Assembly (NCBI GenBank): GCA_028287235.1
Contig: JAQBQB010000012.1
Coordinates: 80,955-144,954 of the forward strand
Direction: 5' to 3'
DNA: 64,000 nucleotides
DNA from: Gemmatimonadota bacterium
GTDB lineage: Bacteria > Gemmatimonadota > Gemmatimonadetes > Gemmatimonadales > Gemmatimonadaceae
Under the pieces are notes generated by a model. It did no database searches. It saw only the letters and a program-made list of their open reading frames with translations, and was not told where the DNA came from. Within the stretch, counting starts at the first letter, position 1. Every line of letters starts with the position of its first letter. The position numbers were made by a program, and so were the translations under genes. This document shows, piece after piece, positions 8,709 to 20,521 of this stretch.

Positions 8709-10567
8709 AGCACTCCCGCCAGCGCGCGCCGGTAGTCCGAGGGCGAGGTGATCGACTCGCTCGCCTTGAAGTAGGCCTTTCGCACCGCGGGGTCGGAGAG
8801 CGGAAAGCGCGACGCAACATCCACCAGGGCATTGGCAATCGCGTAGCTGCTCGTCATTCCGCCGGCAGAATTGATGAGACCGATCACGTCGCCGGTGGAA
8901 AGACCGCCGCGCTTGGCGATCGCCTGGAGCGCACGCCCGCGATCGTAGTCCGAGCTCATCGACGTGGTGGCCGAGATGAGTGCGGTACGCATCGCCGGCG
9001 TCAGATCGGGGTTGTCGGTGGCGACGGTGACGATCAGGGCGGCCCGCTCGTTGTCCGAGGTCATCTTCGCGGCGATCTTCACGACCTGGGCAACGGCGTT
9101 CAACGGCAGCGAGTCCTTGAGAAGCAGCGGCGTGAGCGTGCGCGAGCGCTCGTAGTCGGATGTCATCGACGACACGGCGTCGAGATAGATCGTCCGCAGC
9201 TCGTCGTCGCGCACGTAATACTTGGCGATGACGATCAACAGCTCGGCTTTCTCATAGTCGGACGTCATCTTGCTCGCGGCGCGCGCCACGGAGATGAGCG
9301 TCTCGCGGTCGGGAGGTGTCTGCTGCTGCAAGCGCGCCAGCGGGGCCGGCACGATCACGTCGTCCCGAGGCACGACAGCGACGACGAAACCGGTGTCCGT
9401 CTCGAGGGAGGAGAGATTCTTCTCTGCGCTCGGAATGACAGGGGTTGCCGGCAGTGCGTCCGGCGGTCTGACCGCCTGGCGCGCGCGCACGGGACTTTCG
9501 ATGGGAGACGCCTGCAGCGGTTCGGCCGGCGCAAGTGCCGCGAGCGGGAGCGCCAACACGACGACGGCAAGCGTCGCCACGGCGAGCCGCGCGCGCGAGA
9601 CGTTACGGCGATTCGCGTGCGGATCGAGGATGGCGAGCAGCCGGCCCTCGAACTCGCCGCGGCGGGCCATGGCGAGTGCCGCGGCGGCGGGGGCGCTCGA
9701 GCTGCCCAGCGACCGTGCGATCTGCAGCAGGTCCTGCGCGTAGTCCGACGCGCGCGCGCCGCCCTCGAGCACGAAGTCGTCGCAGGCGTGCTCGCGCTCC
9801 CGGCGCATCTGCCGCGCGGCGAGCCAGACGAGCGGGTTGAACCAGAACAGCCCAGTCGCCACATGCGCGACGAGCTGCGTGAACGCGTCGAGGCGCTTCA
9901 CGTGCGCCAGCTCGTGCAGAAGCACGATCGTGCGGCGCTCGTCAGTCCATTCGTCGGCGTCGATCGGCAGCAGCACGGTGGGGTACACCACGCCCCACGT
10001 CATCGGGACGCAGGCGCGCTCGCTGCGCAGCAGGATCACTGGACGGCCGATGTGCAGGCGGCCGGCGAGCCGCTGAACGAGCGACAGCCAGCCGCCGTCG
10101 TCCACCGGGCGTGCACGGCGCGACCATGAGAAAACTCTAATCGTGCCCACTGCGAGCCGCAGGAAGAGCAGCGCGGCGCCGAGCGCCCAGAGCACGGGGA
10201 AGAAACGAGCGAGGTCGATCGGGCGGCGCGTCGAATCGGGCGCGGACGATTGGAGTGTCGGATCCGCGACAGAACGCGCGGTCGTCGGCTGCTGGCCGTT
10301 CCGAGGCGCGGACGTCTGCTCGGCGAGCGGCGCCGTCGACACAGCTGTAGCCGGCGGCGCGGCGGAGATCGACAGCCGCGGCAGCGCGGGCATGTGCACC
10401 GCCGGGACGATGCCGCTGAGCAACGGCGTCAACAGCATGCCGCCCAGCGCCGACGCCCAGATCAGATGGCGCGCCGCCGCCGATCCGCGGCGCAGCGCGC
10501 GCGTCGACATCCACGCCACGAGGAGCAGCGCGGATCCCTTGAGCGACGCCATGAAGATGACGCTCAT
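8702..10567 (-). CDS. BlaR1/MecR1-like M56 family membrane metallopeptidase with C-terminal repeats
   Basis: This 621-residue protein has N-terminal transmembrane helices and an M56 peptidase domain. The HELAH motif has H218 and H222 as zinc ligands with E219, and a downstream ER-EHACDD segment carries the likely third ligand. A further helix crosses the membrane near residue 330. The C-terminal 200 residues do not look like a penicillin-binding sensor. They consist of about six repeats of roughly 35 residues, each carrying MTSDYE or a close variant. The gene overlaps the BlaI-like repressor by four bases. M56 proteins cleave such repressors on sensing a signal. The signal here is unknown and probably not a beta-lactam. 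Confidence 0.85.
   Translation of the reverse strand: MSVIFMASLKGSALLLVAWMSTRALRRGSAAARHLIWASALGGMLLTPLLSGIVPAVHMPALPRLSISAAPPATAVSTAPLAEQTSAPRNGQQPTTARSVADPTLQSSAPDSTRRPIDLARFFPVLWALGAALLFLRLAVGTIRVFSWSRRARPVDDGGWLSLVQRLAGRLHIGRPVILLRSERACVPMTWGVVYPTVLLPIDADEWTDERRTIVLLHELAHVKRLDAFTQLVAHVATGLFWFNPLVWLAARQMRREREHACDDFVLEGGARASDYAQDLLQIARSLGSSSAPAAAALAMARRGEFEGRLLAILDPHANRRNVSRARLAVATLAVVVLALPLAALAPAEPLQASPIESPVRARQAVRPPDALPATPVIPSAEKNLSSLETDTGFVVAVVPRDDVIVPAPLARLQQQTPPDRETLISVARAASKMTSDYEKAELLIVIAKYYVRDDELRTIYLDAVSSMTSDYERSRTLTPLLLKDSLPLNAVAQVVKIAAKMTSDNERAALIVTVATDNPDLTPAMRTALISATTSMSSDYDRGRALQAIAKRGGLSTGDVIGLINSAGGMTSSYAIANALVDVASRFPLSDPAVRKAYFKASESITSPSDYRRALAGVLK
9406..9442. repeat. Dispersed repeat-like insert inside the M56 coding region
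   Basis: On the minus strand this stretch reads TGTCATTCCGAGCGCAGAGA, then AGAATCTCTCC, a form of the intergenic repeat common in many bacterial genomes. Here it is translated in frame as VIPSAEKNLSS, at about residues 377-388, in the linker between the membrane part and the repeats. Related copies occur intergenically at 18528 and 25424. Confidence 0.5.
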
Positions 10568-10947
10568 CGTCCCTCCCGTCGTGCCTCGTCGATCATCGCC
10601 GACAAGCGATCCAGCTCCGAGGAATCGAGCTTCCCTTCTCCGTCGAGCAGCGCGGCTACGGCGTCGGTGGCCGATCCGTCGAAGAACGTGCGCACGACGT
10701 GCTTCAGCGCCGACTTCCGGGCGCGCTCGCGGTTGACGATGGGCAGGAAGACGTAGCGCGGGCCGTCCTGCTCGTGGCGCACGTGGCCCTTTTCCTCGAG
10801 CAGCCGAAGGAGCGCGCGCACGGACGAATATCCCGGCGGGTCGGGGAGATCCTCGAGGACCTCAGCCGCCGTGGCGCGGCCCCGGCGGTAGATGACGTCC
10901 ATGATCTGGCGTTCGCGGCGACTGAGCTGAACAACGGCTTCCGGCAT
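10564..10947 (-). CDS. BlaI/MecI/CopY family transcriptional repressor
   Basis: This 127-residue winged-helix protein has the BlaI pattern: LSRRERQIMDVIYRRGRATA at the start, a recognition helix around YSSVRALLRLLEEKGHV, then a dimerisation region with the usual protease-sensitive stretch. It overlaps the M56 sensor gene by four bases, forming the standard repressor-sensor pair. In this system the membrane peptidase triggers cleavage of the repressor and derepression of the operon and unlinked targets. No resistance gene is adjacent, so the regulon is elsewhere. The two genes probably share the promoter just upstream. Confidence 0.9.
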   Translation of the reverse strand: MPEAVVQLSRRERQIMDVIYRRGRATAAEVLEDLPDPPGYSSVRALLRLLEEKGHVRHEQDGPRYVFLPIVNRERARKSALKHVVRTFFDGSATDAVAALLDGEGKLDSSELDRLSAMIDEARREGR

Positions 10948-10963
10948 CGGGACCCTCGGGATA

Positions 10964-10979
10964 TGCTAAGAAAATAGCA
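10964..10979. promoter_or_regulatory. Candidate operator upstream of the blaI-like gene
   Basis: TGCTAAGAAAATAGCA has 5-bp inverted arms around a six-base AT-rich centre and lies 17 bases before the repressor start. It differs from the classical TACA/TGTA operator of this family, so assignment rests on position and symmetry. Confidence 0.35.
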
Positions 10980-11022
10980 GCTCCCTCAGTATTGCCGCCG
11001 CTCGCGGGCCTGTCAATGGCGG

Positions 11023-12354
11023 CTAGGCCGAGTAGAGCTCGACCCCGCGCGACGTGATGCGATGGGAGATGAGGGGCAGCGGCGGCTCGGCTTCGTCGGC
11101 GATGACGATGGCCGCGCGAAGCGCGTGGCGGCCGCTGCCGATTCCCGTACGGTCGCGGGCGAAGATCGTCGCCAAGGGCTCGCCCGCTTCGACCCAATCG
11201 CCGGGGCGGGCGGTGATCACGAGCCCGACCGACGGGTCGGCGGCGTCCTCGACGCGCGTTCGCCCGCCGCCCATCTCGATGATGCCGCGCCCGATGGTCT
11301 TGGGCTCGACGCGCGCCACGAAGCCGCGGCGCGCCGCGGTGAAGATCTCCACTTCGGCCGCCTGCGGCAGCGCCGCCGGATCGTCGACCACACCTGGGTT
11401 TCCGCCTTGCGCCTCGATGATTCTCTGAAAACGCTCCGCGGCGCGTCCGGTGGCGATCGCGTTCTCGAGCTCCACGCGCGCCGACGCGCTGTCGTCGCAG
11501 ACGTCGGCAAGCACGAGCATCTCCGCGCCGAGCGCGTAGGTGACGTCCATCAGGTCGTCCGGGCCTTCGCCTTTGAGCGCGGCGATCGCTTCCTCGACCT
11601 CGAGCGCGTTGCCGCAGGCGCGGCCGAGTGGACGATCCATCGCCGTCACGAGCGCGACGACCGGGCAGCCGTGATCGGTGCCGAGATTGATCATCACGTC
11701 GGCAAGCTCGAGAACGCGGTCGAGGTCTTGAATCAGCGCGCCGCTCCCTCGCTTCATGTCGAGCACGAGACCGGTCAGTCCCTCCGCGAGCTTCTTGCTC
11801 ATGATGCTCGACGCGATCAGTGGAATCGATTCGACCGTCGCCGTCGCGTCGCGCAGCGCGTACATCTTCTTGTCGGCGGGGGCGATCTCGGGCGTCTGGC
11901 CCATCATCGCGCAGCCGAGGGTCTCGAGCTGCGCTTTCGCTTCGGCGAGCGTGAGGTTCGTGCGAAAGCCGGGAATCGACTCGAGCTTGTCGAGCGTGCC
12001 ACCGGTGTGGCCGAGCGAGCGGCCCGACATCATGGGTACGGCGACACCGAGCGAGGCAACGAGCGGCGCGAGAACGAGCGACACCTTATCGCCGACGCCG
12101 CCGGTGGAATGCTTGTCGATGCGCGGGCGGCCGAGGTATTCGAGATCGAGGCGATCGCCGCTCAAGAGCATCGCTTCGGTGAGCGCCGCCGTCTCCGACC
12201 GCTCCAATCCACGGAGAAAGCAGGCCATGAGGAGCGCCGCCATCTGGTAGTCGGGAACGTGCCCTTTCGCATAGGCGAGGGCGAGGGCGCGCCACTCGCC
12301 GGGCTCGATCCGGCCGCCGTCGCGCTTTCGCTCGATCAACCGATGTGCGAGCAT
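11023..12354 (-). CDS. Pyrimidine-nucleoside / thymidine phosphorylase
   Basis: The 443-residue protein is a class II nucleoside phosphorylase, splitting thymidine, deoxyuridine or uridine with phosphate to base and (deoxy)ribose-1-phosphate. The family signature KHSTGGVGDK lies at residues 81-90 and contributes phosphate ligands. SGRSLGHTGGTLDKLES follows at about 110-126 and binds the phosphate and ribose. The length is typical of DeoA and Pdp, with the C-terminal domain present. Sequence alone does not separate thymidine-specific DeoA from broad Pdp. Thymidine kinase at 41011 is a second pyrimidine-salvage gene in the window. Confidence 0.92.
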   Translation of the reverse strand: MLAHRLIERKRDGGRIEPGEWRALALAYAKGHVPDYQMAALLMACFLRGLERSETAALTEAMLLSGDRLDLEYLGRPRIDKHSTGGVGDKVSLVLAPLVASLGVAVPMMSGRSLGHTGGTLDKLESIPGFRTNLTLAEAKAQLETLGCAMMGQTPEIAPADKKMYALRDATATVESIPLIASSIMSKKLAEGLTGLVLDMKRGSGALIQDLDRVLELADVMINLGTDHGCPVVALVTAMDRPLGRACGNALEVEEAIAALKGEGPDDLMDVTYALGAEMLVLADVCDDSASARVELENAIATGRAAERFQRIIEAQGGNPGVVDDPAALPQAAEVEIFTAARRGFVARVEPKTIGRGIIEMGGGRTRVEDAADPSVGLVITARPGDWVEAGEPLATIFARDRTGIGSGRHALRAAIVIADEAEPPLPLISHRITSRGVELYSA

Positions 12355-12407
12355 TTACCGCTCTGGGGGGTATGATTGGGCATGATCCGCTTTTTCAGGA
12401 GTATCTA

Positions 12408-13169
12408 ATGCGACTACGCATCGCTTTCGCTGTTGCACTGTTGTCGGTGGGCCGCGTTGCCCTGAGCCAGGCTGCCGATCAGCACATCGCGCTGGGCGAC
12501 CGCGAGCACGCCGCTCACAATCTCACGAGCGCCTTGCAGCACTACGAGGCGGCGATCAAGGCGGATCCGTCGAGCTACACCGCGCTCGTCAAAGCCGCGC
12601 ACGACGCGGTGGACCTCGGCGAATTCGACGACAACCACGCCGAGCGCGACTCGCTGTACCGCAGCGCAGAACAGTATGCGCGCCGCGCGGTCGCGGCAAA
12701 TCCCACCGACGCGGAAGGCCACTTCGAGCTCGCGCGGGCGATCGGACGCAACGCGCTGACGATGGGCACGCGCGACAAGATCAAGTACGCGCGCGAAGTT
12801 CGAGACCAGGCGCTCGAGGCGCTGAAGATCAATCCGAATCACGCCGGCGCCAAACACGTCATGGGGGTGTGGAACGCCGAGGTGATGCGGTTGAACGGCC
12901 TCTCACGCATGTTCGCCAAGAATTTTCTCGGCGGCAAAGTCTTTGGCGAAGCGAACTGGGACAACGCGCAGCGGTACCTCGAGGAGTCGGTGGCACTCGA
13001 ACCAAACCGGATCACGCACCACCTCGACCTCGGCGCGGTGTATGCCGATCGCGATCAGAAGGCAAAGGCGATCGAGCAGTACGAATGGATCGCCAAGGCA
13101 CCGGCGACGGATTACGACGATGGGAAGTACAAAGAGGTGGCGGCGAAGCGGTTGAAAGATTTGCGCTGA
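12408..13169 (+). CDS. Exported tetratricopeptide-repeat protein
   Basis: I choose the ATG at 12408 because AGGAG lies seven bases upstream and the next 21 residues form a signal peptide ending around ALSQA. The mature part of about 230 residues is helical, with TPR-like units around ALQHYEAAIKADPSSYTALV, AEQYARRAVAANPTDAEGHF and QRYLEESVALEPNRITHHLD. It resembles exported TPR proteins that act as periplasmic scaffolds. It faces the YtxH-like gene with 16 bases between stops. No partner is evident from the context. Confidence 0.8.
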   Translation: MRLRIAFAVALLSVGRVALSQAADQHIALGDREHAAHNLTSALQHYEAAIKADPSSYTALVKAAHDAVDLGEFDDNHAERDSLYRSAEQYARRAVAANPTDAEGHFELARAIGRNALTMGTRDKIKYAREVRDQALEALKINPNHAGAKHVMGVWNAEVMRLNGLSRMFAKNFLGGKVFGEANWDNAQRYLEESVALEPNRITHHLDLGAVYADRDQKAKAIEQYEWIAKAPATDYDDGKYKEVAAKRLKDLR

Positions 13170-13185
13170 GTCGCGGGACGACCGG

Positions 13186-13548
13186 CTAATCGACGACCAT
13201 GACCCTCTCGGACTGCTCGCGGTCTCGTTGCCGGGCGCGCCGGCGCTGGCGGAGGGCGCGACGGAATTCGTTCCGGAGGTCGTCCCAGGCATCGTACCCT
13301 CGCTGGCCAACGCGGCGAGTCTGGCGTCCGAGTGCCCGGCGTGTGTCGGCTCCGGCCTGGGGAGCCAGAAGGAGGGCGACGCCGGCACCGACGGCCAACC
13401 CCACGACGATGCCCGCGGCGAAGACCAGCGTGGGCCGGTGATCGTCGGTCTGACTGGGGGCTCGCCGGGCCGGCGGCCGCGATTTCGTCGTGGCTCCCGA
13501 GGGGCCTGGGGCGCGTTTGGCGCGCGATACTGGTCCGGCGTAGGACAT
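13186..13548 (-). CDS. YtxH-like membrane protein
   Basis: The 120-residue protein has a basic, proline-rich N-terminal tail of about 38 residues. One glycine-rich transmembrane segment at about residues 40-62 ends with LLLAPQAGADTRR, which is the YtxH signature. A very arginine-rich C-terminal helix follows. YtxH proteins are small stress-associated membrane proteins in Firmicutes and other phyla with no established biochemical role. The start ATG is clear. It is transcribed toward the TPR gene and stands alone. Confidence 0.7.
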   Translation of the reverse strand: MSYAGPVSRAKRAPGPSGATTKSRPPARRAPSQTDDHRPTLVFAAGIVVGLAVGAGVALLLAPQAGADTRRALGRQTRRVGQRGYDAWDDLRNEFRRALRQRRRARQRDREQSERVMVVD

Positions 13549-13752
13549 CGATCTGGGTCTCCGTAATCCGTGGTAAGAAAATTGCGGCGTACAGGGTCGA
13601 AATAGGATGTTTCTGCGGCGATTCGGGTCGAAACGGGCTGGTTGGCCCAGTCTTCCCGGTCACAGTCTACTACCCTGCAGTCCATCATCACCTGGCTCAA
13701 CGCCCAGGCGTAGGCGAATGCTTCGTCTACGGCCCACGGTGTGAGGACACGC

Positions 13753-14148
13753 ATGACCACGAACGGAAAAACGGTACTTCTCGTCGAAGACAACGAAGAC
13801 AACCGCATCGTCTATTCCACGATTCTCCGGCACTTCGGCTATTCCGTCACGGAAGCCTTGAACGGTGAAGAAGGGATCGCGAAGGCGCGAAGCGAGAAGC
13901 CCGACTTGATTCTGATGGATATCTCGATCCCAGTCATCGACGGCTGGGAAGCGACGCAAGTGCTCAAGCACGATCCCCAGACGCGCGAGATTCCGATCAT
14001 CGCGCTCACCGCGCATGCCCTGGCCTCCGACCGCGAGAAAGCGATGGAGGTGGGCTGCGACGGCTACCTGGCCAAACCGTGCGAGCCGAGAGCGGTCGTT
14101 GCGGAGGTTCAACGATTCCTCGGAAAGGGTGATGGAAGCACCTCGTGA
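13753..14148 (+). CDS. Single-domain response regulator (CheY/DivK-like)
   Basis: This is a 131-residue stand-alone receiver. The phosphoacceptor is D56 in LILMDIS, the acidic pocket is in VEDNEDN at 11-17, the switch threonine is T86 and the conserved lysine K108 is in AKPCEP. Everything needed for phosphorylation is present, and there is no output domain. GAGGAC just before the chosen ATG favours this start over the GTG four codons upstream. It overlaps the diguanylate cyclase gene by 17 bases, the same pairing of single receiver and PleD-like enzyme as divK-pleD of Caulobacter. The cognate kinase is not in the window. Confidence 0.9.
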   Translation: MTTNGKTVLLVEDNEDNRIVYSTILRHFGYSVTEALNGEEGIAKARSEKPDLILMDISIPVIDGWEATQVLKHDPQTREIPIIALTAHALASDREKAMEVGCDGYLAKPCEPRAVVAEVQRFLGKGDGSTS

Positions 14149-15116
14149 GGCGGAGTCGGCGCGCATCCTGATCGTCGACGATCACGAGGATAACGTCGAG
14201 CTGTTGCGGGCACGGTTGGAGTCGTGGGGATTTACGGCGGAAACGGCGGGCGACGGCGCGGAAGCACTCGCCAAAGTCGAGGCATCGCCGCCGGATCTCA
14301 TCCTGCTCGACGTCATGATGCCCGTGATGGACGGCATCGAAGTCGCGCGCCGCGTGAAGGGCAATCCCAACCTGCCCTTCATTCCGATCATCATGCAGAC
14401 CGCGCTCGACGCGACCGAGAACAAGGTCGAAGGGCTCGAGGCAGGGGCAGATGATTACATCACGAAACCCATCGACTTCGCCGAGCTCAAAGCCCGGCTC
14501 AACTCCATGCTGCGCATCAAGCGCCTCCAGGAGGAGCTCGAGGAGCGCGAGCGACAGTTGCTCGAGGCGAACGAACGTCTGCGACACATGTCACAGACCG
14601 ACGTGCTCACGGGGCTCGATAATAGACGGCATCTCGAGGAGCGCATCGACGAGATGTTCGAGCACGCCAAACGCCTGAGCGAGCCGTTCTCCTGTGTGAT
14701 GGTGGATCTCGACCGCTTCAAGAGCGTGAACGACACGTACGGCCACCAGGCCGGCGACGCGGTGCTCAAGCAGCTGGCGCGGATCCTTCGCGCCGAGATT
14801 CGCGAGATCGACCGCGCCGGCCGGTATGGCGGCGAGGAGTTCATGCTGCTGTTGCCGGGCACGGTCCTGGACGCGGGTGTGACGTTCGCCGAAAGGGTGC
14901 GAAAACAGATCGAGACGCATACATTCACGTTCGACGGCGGCACCATTCAACGCACCGCGAGCTTCGGCGTGTCCGCCTGGCCACATCCGCGCATTCTCCA
15001 CTGCGATGGGCTGGTGCGCGCCGCCGACGAAGCTCTGTACGTCGCCAAAGAGACGGGACGGAACCGGGTCGTGCGCTTCGACAGCGACGAATTCAACGAG
15101 CACCTCGCGGAAGACG

Positions 15117-17958
<2,842 letters not shown>

Positions 17959-17972
17959 CCCAGGAGATCTCG

Positions 17973-18527
17973 ATGTCACCGTCGGTCGACTTGCCGGAAA
18001 GTGCGCTCGTTGCGATGCCGCGCGATTCGCTGCTCGCTCTGCGGGCGGCGCTGTTCCGTGAGCTCGGGCCCAACGCGGCGGCGCTGCTGCAGGAAGCGGG
18101 ATACGCCGGCGGCGCGGCGCTGTTCGACGCGTTCGGCCGATGGCTCGAGGCGCGAGGCGCGTCGTCGCCGGAGTCGCTCGCCGCCGCGGAGTTCGGCGTG
18201 CGCGCGGCGGAGTTCTTTCGCGACACCGGGTGGGGCTCGATCGAGCTCGGCGCGCTCGAGACGGTAGCGACGATCGATTCCACGGATTGGGCGGAGAGCG
18301 ATCCGTCGTTTCCGTTGGATTTTCCCGGATGCTACTACACGGCCGGAGTGCTGACCGATTTTTTCGGGCGGTTGGCGGGAGAGCCGCTGGCCGTCATGGA
18401 AGTGGAATGCCGCTCGATGGGCGGCGATCGCTGCAGGTTTCTCGTGGGCAGCGCGGAGACGATGCAGCGGGTGTACGACTCCATGGGACAAGGCGAGGCG
18501 TACGAGCACGCGGTTGCTGCCGGGTAG
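17973..18527 (+). CDS. V4R domain protein
   Basis: The 184-residue protein has, in its C-terminal half, the V4R (4-vinyl reductase) signature: a hydrophobic core followed by EVECRSMGGDRCRFLVGS, where the two cysteines flank a glycine pair. V4R domains bind small hydrophobic ligands and occur in sensors of aromatic compounds and in bacteriochlorophyll enzymes. The protein has no DNA-binding or catalytic domain. It starts 14 bases after ligA with a GGAG upstream and ends at an inverted repeat. Its function is unknown. Confidence 0.75.
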   Translation: MSPSVDLPESALVAMPRDSLLALRAALFRELGPNAAALLQEAGYAGGAALFDAFGRWLEARGASSPESLAAAEFGVRAAEFFRDTGWGSIELGALETVATIDSTDWAESDPSFPLDFPGCYYTAGVLTDFFGRLAGEPLAVMEVECRSMGGDRCRFLVGSAETMQRVYDSMGQGEAYEHAVAAG

Positions 18528-18563
18528 GTCATCCCGAGCGACTGAAGCGTGTCGAGGGATGAC
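18528..18563. repeat. Inverted repeat of the GTCATCCC...GGGATGAC type
   Basis: GTCATCCC at 18528 and GGGATGAC at 18556-18563 form an 8-bp stem around a central part rich in GAGCG and GAAGC. It lies between convergent genes and is related to the repeat units at 25424-25495 and the insert at 9406-9442. It could act as a weak terminator or be a REP-like mobile repeat. Confidence 0.55.
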
Positions 18564-18566
18564 AAG

Positions 18567-18602
18567 CTTCAGCGATCGGCCTTCAGCGGTCAGCCTTCAG
18601 CG
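18567..18602. repeat. Three 14-bp tandem units with CTTCAGCG core
   Basis: CTTCAGCG recurs at 18567, 18581 and 18595, exactly 14 bases apart. The last copies form the 3' end and stop codon of the phosphoribosyltransferase gene, so repeat expansion has shaped its C-terminus. Confidence 0.55.
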
Positions 18603-19116
18603 CGTCGGCGTAGAGTGGATTCGGTAGCAATTCACCGTCGACCAGCACCTCGCGATCCCACGGTAGAACGATGGTGCTCTCCGTCGCCAAGGCGTGGAAG
18701 TCCGGGATGTACGAGCCGGTCTGGAATGCGACCGCGGTACGGACTTCCGCGGCGCCGGCGTTGACCATCGCCGCGACCGCGAGGCGCATCGTGTCGCCGG
18801 TGTCGCACGTTTCGTCGACGATCAGCACGCGTTTGCCGCGAACCGATGGCGGCGCGGCGCTCAAGACCGCGGGTGACTCGCGGACGGTCTCGGCGCCGAA
18901 GCGGCGGCTCACGACCATCGAATGGAATTCGCGTCCGAGGATCGCCGCGATCACCGCGCCGGGTACGACGCCGGCGGTCGCGATGCCGATCACCATCTCG
19001 GGGTCGAAGTCGCGGGCCACCTTGAGCGCCAAGCCGCGGGAGAGCTCGCCGAACAGCGGCCATTCGACCTCGAATACGCCCTTCGAATGCTCGACAGTCG
19101 TGCGGCGCGGTGACAT
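18583..19116 (-). CDS. Phosphoribosyltransferase (PRTase-fold) protein
   Basis: This 177-residue type I phosphoribosyltransferase carries the PRPP-binding loop as VLIVDETCDTGDT at about residues 95-107. The acidic pair in the usual position is read here as DE. The N-terminal half has EMVIGIATAGVVPGAVIA, the segment that binds pyrophosphate. Such enzymes join a purine or pyrimidine base to PRPP, or act as regulators. The sequence most resembles uncharacterised PRTases related to hypoxanthine or xanthine transferases. I chose the ATG at 19116 because homology-like sequence starts there. It stands alone, divergent from the TPR-ParA operon. Confidence 0.8.
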   Translation of the reverse strand: MSPRRTTVEHSKGVFEVEWPLFGELSRGLALKVARDFDPEMVIGIATAGVVPGAVIAAILGREFHSMVVSRRFGAETVRESPAVLSAAPPSVRGKRVLIVDETCDTGDTMRLAVAAMVNAGAAEVRTAVAFQTGSYIPDFHALATESTIVLPWDREVLVDGELLPNPLYADALKADR

Positions 19117-19299
19117 GCCGTAAGCTATCCGTCGCCGGAGAGGCGTGGAAGCATGTTTCGTTGGGAAAACCGGGTCGTTTTCAGAGGGAGACGTGGTTGC
19201 TCCCATTAGTTTGATCGCATAGCTTTGCCGGCAAGCCAAGTCGTTCCTCCGGCTAGCCTTCGAAGGCTGATTCGTCGTCCTCAACACCTCTCGAGTCGC

Positions 19300-19752
19300 A
19301 TGTCCTGGTGGAGTCGCCTGACCGGCGGGAAGTCTGATGGCGGCCCCAAGCCCCAGCGCCTGGATTATTTGAGCGAGGCCATGGCATTGGAGCGTCAGGG
19401 GGACTACGACGCTGCGCTGACGTCGTATCGCCTCGCGTTGCGCGATCGCCCGAACGACACGAAGATTCTGCAAAACATGGCGATCGCGTTCACGAAGACG
19501 AGCCGTCCGGAAGAGGCGATTCGCGCCTACAAGAGCGCGCTCGACGCGGATCCGGATCTTTCGGGCGCGCACTACGGCCTGGCATTCCTCCTGATGAAGC
19601 GCGGCGACCGGCCGGGCGCCGAGGAGCATCTCGAAGCGTTCCTCGCCAAGCCGCCGGCAGGAGCGGAATCGGAACGATGGGTGCGGCACGCCGAAGATAC
19701 GCTCGACAAGCTGCGTAGCGGCGGCGCGATCTCCGACGGGACCGAGCAATAG
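19300..19752 (+). CDS. Cytoplasmic TPR protein
   Basis: The 150-residue protein has about three tetratricopeptide repeats between residues 20 and 120, including LDYLSEAMALERQGDYDAAL, followed by RPNDTKILQNMAIAFTKTSR. No signal peptide is present. The ATG at 19300 begins a plausible N-terminus, and earlier in-frame codons look noncoding. It stops one base before the ParA-like gene, so the two are probably co-transcribed and may form a complex. TPR proteins are binding scaffolds; the partner is not known. Confidence 0.75.
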   Translation: MSWWSRLTGGKSDGGPKPQRLDYLSEAMALERQGDYDAALTSYRLALRDRPNDTKILQNMAIAFTKTSRPEEAIRAYKSALDADPDLSGAHYGLAFLLMKRGDRPGAEEHLEAFLAKPPAGAESERWVRHAEDTLDKLRSGGAISDGTEQ

Positions 19753-19753
19753 C

Positions 19754-20521
19754 GTGGGACAGGTCCTCGCGATCGTTAGCCAAAAGGGCGGCGTCGGGAA
19801 GACCACGACTGCGATCAACCTCGCGGCCGCGCTCGCTCGGCGGGGCAATAAGATCCTGCTCATCGATACCGACCCCCAAGGCTCGGTTCGCTTCGGGCTT
19901 GGACTGAGCGGGGCGGCCACGCGCGTTGGACTGTCCGATTACCTGGCCGGCACGCACCAGATGAACGAGGTGGTGCGCACGACGAGCCTGCCGTGGCTGC
20001 GCGTCGTGTCGGCGGGGAGCGTGAGCGAGAGCGTGACGCACGATCGGTACATGCGCGACCTGTCCGAATCGTCGCGAACCGCCGAGCTGTTCGAGCGCGC
20101 CCGCCATCGCGGCTACACCGTGGTCGTCGACACGCCGCCCGGCTTGGGACCGGTGGTGCACCGCGTGCTCGCCTGCAGCCAGCACGTGCTCGTGCCGCTC
20201 CAGTGCGAGCCGCTGGCGCTCCAAACGACGACGCAGATCCTTCGAGGCATTCGCGCCGCGCTCACGACGAATCCGGGGCTCGTGCTCGAGGGAATTTTGC
20301 TCACGATGGTGGAGCCTGGAAATCCCGCGTCCGAGCGCGTGGCCAAGTATGTGCGGGAACAGCTGCCGCACGGACTGGTACTGGATATGTCGGTGCCGCG
20401 CACCGCCGCCTCGATCGACGCGTTCGCCGCGGGGCAGCCCGTCGTGCTTCGGGCGCCCGACGATCCGGCGGCGCAGGCCTATCGCGCGTTGGCTGAACAT
20501 CTCGCCGGACGGCTCGGGTGA
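19754..20521 (+). CDS. ParA/Soj family ATPase
   Basis: The 255-residue protein has the deviant Walker A motif KGGVGKTT at residues 11-18, a Walker A' DTDPQGS at about 39-45 and a Walker B around VVVDTPPGLG. ParA ATPases dimerise on ATP, bind DNA nonspecifically and position cargo such as chromosomes, plasmids or protein clusters. No parB gene or parS-like palindrome lies near, so this is an orphan ParA, more like those that place membrane or cytoplasmic clusters. The start is GTG. It overlaps the next lipoprotein gene by GTGA. Confidence 0.85.
   Translation: MGQVLAIVSQKGGVGKTTTAINLAAALARRGNKILLIDTDPQGSVRFGLGLSGAATRVGLSDYLAGTHQMNEVVRTTSLPWLRVVSAGSVSESVTHDRYMRDLSESSRTAELFERARHRGYTVVVDTPPGLGPVVHRVLACSQHVLVPLQCEPLALQTTTQILRGIRAALTTNPGLVLEGILLTMVEPGNPASERVAKYVREQLPHGLVLDMSVPRTAASIDAFAAGQPVVLRAPDDPAAQAYRALAEHLAGRLG

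Noticed and set aside
10964..10979. Classical BlaI/MecI operator (TACA/TGTA)
   Set aside because: The half-sites do not match; kept only as a candidate operator by symmetry and position.
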